Source of the DNA: Terfezia claveryi
Lineage: Eukaryota > Ascomycota > Pezizomycetes > Pezizales > Pezizaceae
Direction of reading: 5' to 3'
Assembly (NCBI GenBank): GCA_015179025.1
Contig: WHUX01000043.1
Coordinates: 298,536 to 362,535, forward strand
Length of the DNA stretch: 64,000 nt
Translations under genes and position numbers: made by a program
In this document: positions 53,784-64,000 of the stretch, in pieces
Position numbering within the stretch: position 1 is the first letter of the stretch
Layout: every line of letters starts with the position of its first letter
The notes under the pieces: generated by a model
What the model was told of the DNA's origin: nothing
Databases searched by the model: none
Seen by the model: the letters and a program-made list of their open reading frames with translations, nothing else

Positions 53784-54095
53784 ACAGCAGTAGGAGCAGT
53801 AGTAGCAGGAGTAGCAACAGCAGTAAGAGCAGCAGCAGCAGCAACAACAACAGCAACAACAACAACTACAGCAGCAGCAGCAGCAGCAGCAGCAACAGCA
53901 ATAACAGCTGCAACAACAACTACAACACCTGCTACAATAGCAGCAGCAGCAGCAATAACAACAACAGCAGCAGCAGCAATAACAACCACAACAACAACTG
54001 CAACAACAACTGCAACTGCAACTACAACTGCAACTGCTGCAACAGCTTCTGCAACAGCAGCAGCAACAACAACAGTAGGAGCAGCAGCTATGGTT
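53608..54095. repeat. GCA/ACA/GTA trinucleotide microsatellite, about 490 bp
   Basis: Almost pure triplets of type GCA, with interspersed GTA, ACA, GGA and ATA variants. The longest uninterrupted GCA run is around 53690-53740. All three frames of each strand stay open and give Ala, Ser/Gln or Leu runs, so no protein is claimed. Confidence 0.95.
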
Positions 54096-54811
54096 GCTAG
54101 TATTATCATTCGTTCTCCAGTGGATGTAAGTACCTTAATGTCCTAGAAACATGATGGGGTATAGACACTGATTTGCTGTAGTTGACACCACATACAATAC
54201 TGAAACCTTCAATGGGTGCAATAGTAGGGTGGGAGTGTGGGAGGGAAGTAGAGGGTTTGTTAAGGTTTGGCAGTGGTGAGAGCCGGGGTATAGGTATGAG
54301 GAATGGATCTGCTGAGTGGGATGGATATCTACTACTTTTACTGATGATTTGGCTTTTGTGTTTTGCTTGATTCTATGGCTTTTGTTATAACTTTACTAGT
54401 ACTTTTTTTTGGGTTGATTGATTGAATCAAGTTTATTACCAATGAGGATAAAATTGAAGCAGGAAATCAGGAATGATTTATATGGCATCCACTGTCTTTT
54501 GAGGCCATCCAACTCATACCTACGTCTCTCTGGTATCCTATGGCATCCGGATGACCTCCCTTTTACCTCATAGAGTCAGGGTGTGCTTGTGCTTTACTCT
54601 TATACCTTCGTCTCATAGCCTTAGGCTCCATAGATATATACTTAGACTTCAACCCCCCAAAAAATACTCTTACAACCTCTAATAAAGGCCCCAAGAAACC
54701 ACCCATATAGATACCCACTTACTTCAAAGCACATCCCTACAGTATGCCCGCTCCATACCTTCTCCGGGCAGGTGTCAACCAGAGGTACCTCCAGTGCCTC
54801 CTATTCAGTAC

Positions 54812-55136
54812 TGTCACAACCATCTTGTCGTTGTTTCCCTATCCGAGACTACCTAGATATCTCATTGATCTTCCTAGCTCGTCATTATTCCTATCTCGTA
54901 TTGTCAGCCTCGAGCCTATCCTGTATATATATCTCCTTGCTCTCACGCTCTTGTTGGATGCCCATCCAACGTCTTGTTATTTCCAACATCTTGTCTCCAA
55001 TATACTTCTTGCTTTCCATCATTCTAAGGAGCACTCCCTAGTGATCCCTACCATCCATGAGCTGCCTCTGCCTCTGCCTCTACCTCTGCCTCTTTGTCTT
55101 TTGTTTGTTCCATGGCACTGCCTTTTCTTCGTTCTC
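54812..55136 (+). repeat. Diverged relic of an LTR A-type solo LTR
   Basis: Begins TGTCACAACCATCTTGTCG, like LTR A. It retains CTGTATATATATCTCCTTGC, GTTGGATG-CCCATCCAAC and GTCTTGT in the same order, so the TATA region and one palindrome are conserved. The rest is CT-rich (CTCTGCCTCTGCCTC tract at 55064-55090). The right end is not defined and no duplication was found. Confidence 0.6.
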
Positions 55137-55676
55137 TGTACTTGATGTTTTGGACTTGCTTTTGGATGCATAATTCAAGCCTATGCTTAAATCCTTTATA
55201 AACACGCTCTACAAAGAGGCCCATTTTGTATAAAACTTATCCTTTATCCACTCCTTTAACTGCTGTAGTACTTCAACAGACTCTAGGTATATTCGGAGTA
55301 GTGTGGTACAAGTATATATAGGACGGTGTCATCAAGACGCACCCATAGTGGCATCTAGACACTATAAAAATCATTTCGAAATTTTGTCTGTAGCACTACA
55401 TGTCAAAGGCTCACCTCAGGTGCCTGTTGGCATCGTGGAACTGGTGAAGTCTTATCTAAATGACTAAAAATAGTATGGTTGGGAGACTTCTAACATAGGA
55501 CTAGCTTAATGACAAAAAGGGTAGACTGGGAGATACTAGAAAAGGTATGGGCCAAAAAAGGACTACCTGTATGATTTCTCAACCTAGTCTGGTTCGCACA
55601 ACACCCTCCTGTGCACTATTCTCAACCTTCCAATGATACCGAAGGAAGAAGTCAAAAATTCTAAATACCCAATAAG

Positions 55677-55775
55677 TGCTGCGGTGGGAGACTTTCCCGC
55701 GTGGTCACCCACCGCAGTACTAGCCTAGTGATCTGAAGCTTAGATATGGCAGATGTCGCACTTCATATCTAACAG
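55677..55775 (-). ncRNA. 5S rRNA-like sequence
   Basis: On the minus strand it reads TCTGCCATATCTAAGCTTCA, then GATCACTAGGCTAGTACTGC and GGTGGGTGACCACGCGGGAA. This matches the 5S rRNA order (AAGC..AGTACT..GGTGGGTGACCAC..GGGAA), including the internal promoter region. The 5' 30 nt are poorly matched. The 3' end (TCCCACCGCAGCAC) forms a 10-bp stem with the promoter part (CTGCGGTGGG/CCCACCGCAG), which a normal 5S does not do. It could be a diverged 5S gene, a pseudogene, or a 5S-derived SINE head. The fragment at 35556-35613 shares the GCTAG/TCAGATC segment. Confidence 0.55.
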
Positions 55776-58700
55776 ACTACCATATACATGTATTTATAGG
55801 ATATTTTCAAAATTTCAGCTTACTTTTGTAGTATATATGGTCCCGCATCGTACAGTATAGCTTATTGATCACTTGAGCTCAAGGTTCATTTAGGTACAGT
55901 GAATTCTCAATATAAGCAACCCCCTCAGGACTAGCCAGAAGTTTCTTATAATGCAGTTGCTTATAACAAGGTATATTTTCCTACATAAATTTTTCTGGGA
56001 CCTGTGCTTAGTTTTTTATATAGGTATGCTTATTACCAATATATGCTTATGGCTAGAGAAATTCATTCCTAGGTAGAAAAGCCTGCAGAATGACACACAG
56101 ACATGCATACATATACAGAGAGACATCAGGAAGAAGGTGGGGGAGAGGCTTCTAAAAAATCAGTTATCCTGCGCTGGACATGCTAAAGCCTGTATTCCAT
56201 CTCAAGAATCTCAATCCTTTTTTTTTTTTCTCATGCTTGTCTTTATTTGGGTTTTTTCTGATTCAAAAACTAGCGTTTAATGTGTCGCCAAGTTGAACTC
56301 GGGTTCTGTTTTGCTATATGTCCATATACTTAGACATTCCACCTCTAACCATGGCTAACGGGCCAGAACATTTAAAGAACTTTTTGCAGTAGCCATAGAA
56401 TTGCTGCATATTGTATTAAATATTATATGTATGTGTTGTATTATGTTGCATGTGTTGTCTTGCGTGTTTTGTGTATGTTGTAAAACTCAGGGTAAGTATA
56501 GTATTTTGATATTTTTATTTTATTTTAAAAACTCATTACTTCTATAGAGACCTTACGTGGATCTATATAGTATTTTGTAGGTACAGGGTTAGTTATTTCT
56601 TATTGATAAACATCCCAATAATGGCAAGGCGCTTCTTTTGTTACAAGTATATATATATGGTGACCAAGCCAAAACAATAAGAATATTCTAGTAATGGAAA
56701 TATGCTTATTTACTATGTAGACTACCGATAACTAAATATATGCTTGTATCTGGTATATTGTAATAAGAGTCATCTATATCCCCTTTAATATATTTGCTTT
56801 GTATCCTCTAAAAAACTTCGGTATTTGTATAAGTATCTTAATATGACCGGTACCTAGGAATAAAAAAGCTATAATACTGTTGAGAAAGTTTTATTAATTT
56901 AAAAAAATTCATGATGTATGTATGCTGGGTTAGGTATAAACTAAATTATTTTGCATATATAATACTTAAAATGATTAATACAAATCCCCCCCAAAAAAAA
57001 TTTCGAATTTATCAATCTATCTACTCTGTACTAGCTCATCAATTTAGAAAAATCACAGGCCACTTCTTGCCAAGTATCACTCAAGGTCTAGATCTAGACA
57101 AATCACTACATATTTGATAGTAGCTAGTCAATTATAATCATAGTCATTTATTACAACATTACAAAAGACCAATCTATACCAGTACCTCTACCATACAAGT
57201 CTATAAACATATAAACTGCTCCCTAACCCCCGCAAATCCACCCTACCACCCACCTCGCTACCACCCATAAATTGTCCACATTCAATAAATCAACTCCACA
57301 CTCTATCAGTCCCCTCCACACCTTATTCCTCTATCTAACCGGCCAATTCAAGTATCCCATAATCTAACTCCAATCCCTCTATCATGCACACTCTTAATCA
57401 CCCCTTTCAACTTCTCCTTCTGGGCTTCACTCATCTCCTCACTACTCACTCTCCCCATAATACTATTAAACTGCGCCATGCCCTTCAGAGAATTCGTGGT
57501 ATTGTAAGGTAATCTGGTTCTGAGAGGGAGAGGAGGGGCGCGTCGTAAAATGCGTATCGGGTATAGTCTGAGGAGGAAGTGGGTGGGAGGGAGACTTCAA
57601 AGAAGGGAGTATTCCTGGTGAAGACTACTGTTAAGAGACCATTGTGCGTGAGGTTGCTGCTGGCATTGTAGTATGTTAGGTAGGGGTAAAGAGGTGTGAG
57701 ATGTGAGAGAATGGAGTTGTTGGTCGGGACACCAGAGGTTTTGATATCGATGTAGAGGTAGAGGGTTTGTTAGGGTTAGTGTCGAAGATGCCACTGTGGG
57801 AAGGGGGGTTGTTAGCATAGTGCTGAGAAATCTAGGGGAGGAGTGGGGTCAAGGCTTAAGAGGTGGGCGGGTGAATTCGAAGTACTTATAGGTGTTATTG
57901 CCAAATTCTATTTCTGGGTTCTAACAATAGAGAATCTTGAGGAGGGGATTAATGTATAGTGAGTTTAAAGTATGGTTTTCTATTAGAGAAAATAGATCAT
58001 AGCTGACCTAGAGGGATGGATTGAAAAAGTCAGTTATAATTGCATTTGAATGTATGAGAAAGCATGGAGCCATATACATATAGTTCTTCATCGCCATCAA
58101 AATGCTACACCTCCACTTCAATGGAGATATACCCTACACTAATTACTATTGCATCGTGAGAGGATTAGCTTTTTTTTAAACAGAAATCTGTGATTTCTGG
58201 ATAGACTTTGAACCATCATATAATGGCACCTTCTGCCAATAGTCATTATGACTATCCCCTAGCTATATTAGCATCCCCAATGGTAGAATTCCTTCAACTA
58301 ATTTCACCTCTACCTATGGATTGGTTTCTACCCAGACTCATCAGCAATTTTATTTGCATACACACCACGTAACATGGGGGCATACTGGTACTATATCTCT
58401 CATGAAACTGGTCGGATACCATTGATGATTACTCCCTTCAAACTTGCTTAGATAGTTCTAGATATCTCCCACCCAAAGGGCGGCGGAGAATCCAATGAGC
58501 AGGTGGATGATTTGCACGAGGGATCTGGCTGGAGTCATCATTATCATCACCATATAGGTTAGCCTATTAATATAGACAAGAGATCATGAAGATGCGTACA
58601 TGAACGTGAAAGTGAATGTGAAAATAGGGGGGCTTATTGCGAAAAAGCATAAAGATTCAAGCTTCAGATTTAAGTGGATGTGATCACTACCTACAGGGTA

Positions 58701-59485
58701 CAATGGATGTGACAGGCGCCCACAAAAATAAAATGATGGCTATTGACCTATAATAAAACCATCACTGTAAAGACTACCCCCACCATGCTCCCACATATCC
58801 ACCGAATAGCTTCCGTCCCTCAACCCTGCTTCCCTGTTGTCCAGCCATCGGTACAATAATACTTCTACAACAGGACTCCAGATTCAGTATCAGAAGAGTA
58901 CTTGAGCTCATCCTCACCAGAGTAGGCATAGTTGTCATCTGATGGCGGGACGATCCGGGGTGCTTGTTGGCTTGTTGGAGTCCTGCTATTGGAGATGCTG
59001 ATGTTTACCACTAGGGGATGTTCTTCTGCATATAGGTGCTGGTAGTCAATTATCCAGATAACTCGGATTCGATAATAATGGCAAGAGTAAATATGTATCA
59101 GCTCATGAGGTTGACATGGGAAGCAAGGTGCAATATGTATCTGCTGCTCCCACCCTCAGCCTCAGACTCTATTGCTGGCATATGCAAAGCTACCGTACTT
59201 ACCCGCACAACAACTTCTATGGGTTACTGGTGTAAATACAGTCTGTGGGAGAAAGTGTTTACTAACCCGCCCTGCATAATATGCAGCAATGTAGTAAGAC
59301 ATGCAGTAGTACGCAGTATAGTGGTGAAATAGGTGGCCTGAATAGAGGCAGAAAGTGGGATCAAGACTACTTAACTCTTCTTGTGCTTTAATATCAATTA
59401 ATATGACATCGATGTCTGCTCCAGACCCAGCCGATATAGAGAACCCTCTCATTCGTCCAATGGCTCCTGCTTATTCTGTGGTGGC
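55776..59485. other. Intergenic sequence
   Basis: AT-rich to 57140, then mixed composition. No gene, RNA or element could be recognised. Homopolymers at 56218-56230 (T) and 56990-57000 (A) are noted. Small frames at 56911-57117, 57597-57818 and 59036-59452 have no motifs. Confidence 0.5.
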
Positions 59486-60099
59486 TGTTACAACCGTCCT
59501 TTCCTAGCCAGGTTTGAGAGTCAGACGGGATTCCGTCCGACTCTCGTTATTGTTGGTTGATATCATTGTTACCATCCTTTCCTAGCCAGGTTTGAGAGTC
59601 AGACGGGATTCCGTCCGACTCTCGTTATTGTTGATTGATATCATTGTTATCTCTGTTCCGAGATAAGGGGTCTCGGGAACCTTATTCCTTCCGGTGGCCT
59701 TGGCCAGGAAGGAAGCCTGTATATATAGCTTGCTTCTCGCCCTCTCGTTGGATCCCCATCCAACGTCTTGTATATCCAATACAGGGCCTTGCTTCTCTCC
59801 AGTTGGTGCATCTCCCTTGTGCACCTCCTTGTCTCGCCTCGACTCTGCAGCCCTGCTGCCTCCCTTGACACACGCAGCAACTGCTTCTACGTGTCTCGTG
59901 TCCCTTGCCCTCTGTCCCTCTTGCCTCTTGCCATTGCCTCCCGTCTCATCCTCCCCTGGTCACACACGTAGCGTTCCTACGTGTGTCTTACCCTAGCCTT
60001 TCCTCCGATCACACACGTAGCGCTCCTACGTGTGCGATTGCCCCTTGCCACTCCCCGGCGTACCCCTTGGTCGCCTTGTCCCCCAGAGCCCTCGTTACA
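59486..60099 (+). repeat. E7 5' LTR, family A (614 bp) with a 78-bp tandem duplication
   Basis: TGTTACAACCG to CTCGTTACA. The first 78 bp after the edge are duplicated (59497-59574 and 59575-59652), each copy holding a GAGAGTCAGAC/GTCCGACTCTC palindrome. The other family A palindromes follow. Confidence 0.92.
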
Positions 60100-60134
60100 C
60101 TACGTTGGATCCTTTGGACAACTGGTATGCAGTC

Positions 60135-61280
60135 ATGTCAGGAGCAGCTCTCCACCACCGCCGTCAGGTTCCAGACCTGGAGAAGCTCCCCTATACCCTC
60201 AGGCCAGAACGAATTGAATGCCTATCGTGAGAAATCATCGACATCTTCGAGGCCATGGATGCATCGGGGCCGAACTCGGCAACAGCCTGGCCGTGGCTGA
60301 ACAAAAATTGAGATCCGCCGACGAAGAGATCACGGTCCTCCAGACGGATCTCGACCATGTGAACCTTGCCCTAGCCAACGAACGGACTACGGTCCAAAAC
60401 CTCAGCCGCGCCCTAGGGAACCTTGCAATACCAACAGCAGCCAGTAGCAACAAGACCGAAAGCATTCCAACACCCCCCAAGTTCAATGGGACCGGGTTCG
60501 CCTACGAGCTGGAAAAATGCTGTCAATCTCAAGCTCAACGGGGATTCTGCCAGATTCCCGTCAGAACAATATCGACTGGCATACGTTTTCGCCTTGCTGG
60601 AGGGGAAAGCTTGTGACCAGATCCAGCCATATGTCCTCAAACCGGGATCAAGCTTGACGATATCTCGGCCCTTTTCACAGTCCTGGATAGGGCGTTCGGG
60701 GACCCCGATGCCGTTGGCACTGCCAGTAGAGCCCTCCGAGCCCTCAGGCAGAAAAACACCGATCTGTCCACTTATGTGGCAGAATTCTCGAGATTGGCGG
60801 GGAGGTCCGATGGAATGACCAGTCCAAACTGGAGCAATTCCAGGAAGGGCTAAATGACGAAATCCAGCAGCCATGGTCAGCCTCCCGGAAGCCAAAACCC
60901 TTGACAATTCATTGACCAGGCTTCCCGGTAGAACAGCGGATGTCCCGGCTCCGCAACCGCCCCACGTACAGGCCAGCACCCCGTCTCCCACAGCCTCAGC
61001 CTCAGCCTCAGCAACACATGCCACCAAAGCAGCTCAGGCCCCTGCCCCGCCAATCAACCAGCACACCCATCGTTGGTGGCAGGAGGACCCACCCCCATGG
61101 ATTTATCATCAGGCAGACCCCGCCTGACCCAAGAAGAGAGGGAATGCCGCCGGAATAATGGGCTATGCATAGCCTATGGGAAGGCTGACCACTTCATTGT
61201 GGCTTGCCCCCTTCGAAAGAATCGCTCCCTCGCCATCCATGCTATCTCCGATACCCCAGTGCCAGGATTGAGAGGTTGAT
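60135..61280 (+). pseudogene. E7 gag
   Basis: ATG at 60135 (MSGAALHHRRQVPDLEKLPY). Reading changes frame several times: 60218-60616 has a heptad-like KLRSADEEITVLQTDL, and 60423-60818 has LAYVFALLEGKACDQIQPYV and DRSGT-type gag core. The linker is Pro/Ala-rich, with tandem CAGCCTCAGCCTCAG. The knuckle CIAYGKADHFIVAC near 61165-61205 has Tyr in place of the second Cys. Gene order equals E3. Broken frames here may be real or due to sequence errors. Confidence 0.75.
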
Positions 61281-61319
61281 GAGTCGGGAAAAGCCCTGTC
61301 CCTTGCCTATTACTGACAC

Positions 61320-64000
61320 TAGCAAGGGACCTGCCCCAGGCCATTTGTCTTTGTCTGCATTTTCTGTTTCTTCCGCTGTTGACGAGTCTCGCTTGTTCGC
61401 GAGCATTTTGTTTATCTATCTCTCTCAAATCAATGATAGAACAATCACCACGTCAGCCCTTATAGATTGCGGAGCTTCAGGAATTGCATTCGTTGACCAG
61501 GCCTTTGTCAGTAAATTCTCTATACCCACGTCCAAGCTTAAAACCCCTCGTGTCCTGGATGTCATCGACGGTCGACCTATTTCCTCCGGGATATCACCGA
61601 TATTGCGTGCGTGCCTGCCCAGGTCGGGGATCACTCCGAAGCCCTCCCGATGTTTGTGACAAAGCTCAAGTATCCGATTGTCCTCGGAATCCCCTGGCTT
61701 AGAATGCATGATGTATCGGTCAGCTTCGGCTCCTATACCCTGCAGTTCAACAGCCAGTATTGCAAAAAACACTGCGGAATCCGAAGGCACCGTTACTGGG
61801 CTGGTGCCTTGCCACCCCCCGATTCCCCCTGTGCCCCCGATGCCCCTGGCCCCAAAAACCTCTGAATGTTAGCTTTATCGGGGCAGGGGCTTTCGCTTAC
61901 CTTACTAGAAGGCACAAGCTGAAGGCTCATGCCCTGTCCATACACGAGGTGAACCTGGAGATTAATAAGACACGGTCGAAGGAGGAGTGGAAGTCCATGG
62001 TACCGGACGAATACCACGAATTCATCGACCTGTTCTCAGAGAAGGCCGCAGAAAAGCTCGCACCCCACCGGCCATATGACCATACTATTCCGCTGATAGA
62101 GGGTAAGACCCCCCCTATGGGCCCCTCTACGGAATGTCCCGGTTGGAGCTGCAAGTGTTGAAGAAATACTTGGAGGAAAACCTCAACAAGAGCTTCATTC
62201 GCCACAGCTCCTCACCAGCAGGTGCTCCAGTGCTTTTCGTGAAGAAGTCGGATGGCTCCCTTTGGTTGTGTGTTGATTATCGTGGCCTGAACGAAATAAC
62301 GGTCAAAAACAGATACCCCTACTCTGATCCAGGAGACATTAGCCAGGCTTTCCAAGGCGAAATGGTTTACAAAATTGGACTTGCGAGGGCGTACAACTGG
62401 TACGGATCGCCGAAGGGAGGAGTGGAAAACGCTTCCGGACACGTTACGGCTACTTCGAGTACAACGTCATCCCTTTGGCTAACCAATGCCTGCTCCTTCC
62501 AGCACTTCATCAATGACACCTTACAGGACTTTCTGGATGTGTTCTGCACGGCTTACCTCGATGATATCTTGATTTACTCAGACACCCTGTTAGAGCACAA
62601 GATTCATGTCCGGCAGTATTGGAGAAGCTGGAGCAAGCTGAGTTGTACCTCAAGCCTGAGAAATGCAAGTTCCATGTGCAGGAGGTTAAGTATCTAGGGT
62701 TGATCATCACCACGGAAGGTATTAGAATGGACCTGCCAAGGTCACGCATTCAGGAATGGGAAATCCAGCAAATCTCAAGGATGTCCAGCCTTCCTGGGAT
62801 TCGCAACTTTTACCGACAGTTCATTCTAGGATATTCCAAGATCGTGGCCCCCTCACAGCCTGACCAAAAAGGACCGGCAATTCCACTGGAGTCCAGAAGC
62901 CAATCCGCCTTCCAGAACCTCAAGGAAGCCTTCTACTCAGCACCATACTAGCTCACTTTGATCCGATAGCGAGTGTATCATGGAAACGGATGCCTCCGAC
63001 TATGTCTCCGCCGGAATCCTGTCCAGTATGTCAATGGAGTCTCACCCGGTGGCCTATTTCTCCAAAAGCACTCCCCGGCGGAGTGTAATTACGAATCTAT
63101 GATAAGGAATTAATGGCATTGTCCAAGCTTTTGAGGAATGGAGGCTCACCTGGAATCAGCCAAGGGATTATCGAGGTGTTGTCCGATCATAAGAACCTTG
63201 AGTATTTCACCACCACCAAACTGCTTAACGACGGCAGGCCAGGTGGTCGGAGTTTTATCTCGGTTCAACTTCAAGATCAAATACGGCCAGGCAAGGCTGG
63301 TGGGAAACCGGATGCCTTGACTAGGAGATCAGGTGACTCCCTAAAGGGGGGGATGAAAGGCTAAAATACCAAAATCAGGTGGTATTGAAGCCGAAAACCT
63401 TGATCTGGCAGCCAACGTTCTAGCTGAGGCTGATGCGGAAGCTGAGGCGAGGCTACCGGGGAAGCCGACCTCCGACAACTGGTGAGACAGGCTTACGAAG
63501 GAGACCCCTGGTCAGAGAAATCATCGCCAAGTGAATTCCGGCAGCGCCGCACCCAAGATTTCCCTAGCCAAGTGTACAGTACAGGAGGGCCTCCTCTATC
63601 ACCTCGAACGGCTCTATGTACCAGAAGCTGGAGGGTTACGCCTGAGGCTGATCAAGGAACACCACGATACCCTGGTGGCGGTCACCCTGGAGTGGCAAAG
63701 ACGTTAGTGCTTCTGGCTGGAATACACCTGGATTGACCAGCGGAAGGACGTGGAGCAGTACGTATGGAACTGCCATGTTTGCAAGCGTGCTAAGCCCATC
63801 TACGCCATGCCCCATATGGCACCTTGAAGCCCTCGGACATCCCAGATCGGCCGTGGCTGCACTTGACTATGGACTTCGTACAGGGTTGCCAGAAGATCAG
63901 GGTTCAACGCCATGGTTCTTGATGGTGGTAGATCAGTTGACGAAGATGAGGCTGTTATACCTTGCCGGGATACCTGCTCTGCCCCAGAGTTAGCCAATCT
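61320..64000 (+). pseudogene. E7 pol, partial: protease, RT, RNase H, integrase start
   Basis: Protease: ALIDCGASGIAFVDQAF near 61456-61506 and [53 protein letters not shown] and [10 protein letters not shown] (about 62550-62580). RNase H: ETDASD near 62987-63004 at the nucleotide level. Integrase zinc region near 63655-63800 (GHPGVAKT, CHVCKRAK readable over several frames) and MVVDQLTKMR near 63920. Frames change often by one base. TGG is intact at the position where E3 has TAG (near 63138). Truncated by the window end. Confidence 0.8.

Larger units (their letters stand above)
59486..64000 (+). mobile_element. E7, chromovirus (LTR family A), runs off the right edge
   Basis: Plus-strand relative of E3/E5. 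5' LTR 59486-60099, gag, protease, RT, RNase H, and integrase to the window end; the 3' half of integrase, chromodomain and 3' LTR lie outside. In 62800-63900 it differs from E3 mostly by single-base deletions at homopolymers, so its frameshifts may be assembly errors. Confidence 0.9.

Noticed and set aside
53499..54146. 215-codon Ala/Thr/Val-rich open frame and matching Leu-rich minus frame
   Set aside because: Both are by-products of the triplet microsatellite, which has no stops in any frame.

Overview
The window looks like a repeat-rich, gene-poor compartment of a filamentous ascomycete nuclear genome. The evidence is dominance by Ty3/Gypsy chromoviruses with C-terminal chromodomains, one intact gene of the fungus-type HNH nuclease family with two very short introns (47 and 61 bp), dispersed 5S rRNA-like sequences, a MULE fragment, and stop codons that look like C-to-T or G-to-A transitions. 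I cannot name the species.

Layout. 1-5062: right part of a minus-strand Ty3 element (E1: RNase H, RT, protease, gag, a divergent extra ORF, 5' LTR of family C). 5063-about 12328: a plus-strand Ty3 element (F) whose gag N-terminus lies off the left edge, apparently because E1 inserted into it. F carries a small hAT-like inverted-repeat element in pol and an unfamiliar extra ORF between two copies of a polypurine tract. 12329-12827: solo LTR of family A. About 14150-30047: old minus-strand chromovirus E2, split by a solo LTR of family B (14499-15549) and by a complete plus-strand chromovirus E3 (17439-23568). 30048-33300: AT-rich desert holding a chimeric solo LTR (31875-32443). 33485-34450: the single convincing host gene (HNH nuclease family). 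34979-35613: MULE deletion derivative and a 5S fragment. 36540-51100: minus-strand chromovirus E4 (LTR family B, TSD GGAGG), itself holding solo LTR C (36983-37664) and full-length chromovirus E5 (43076-49251). 51106-59485: intergenic DNA with a hairpin, a 490-bp GCA-type microsatellite, an LTR relic and a 5S-like sequence. 59486-64000: E7, a plus-strand relative of E3 and E5, running off the right edge.

Nesting is supported by target-site duplications (ATTAT, CTTTT, TATAT, GGAGG, ATGGA, CACAA/CATAA). For E3, solo LTR B and E5, excising the insertion plus one duplication re-joins the host reading frame.

The most unusual feature is LTR architecture. Four LTR families with unrelated sequences are each packed with five to nine short perfect palindromes (6-13 bp arms, 3-9 nt loops). 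A few of these palindromes (GAGAGTC/GACTCTC, CACACGTAG/CTACGTGTG, CACCTG..CAGGTG) recur in otherwise different families. The second unusual feature is a divergent ORF upstream of gag in both E1 and E2, and the third is the extra ORF of F.
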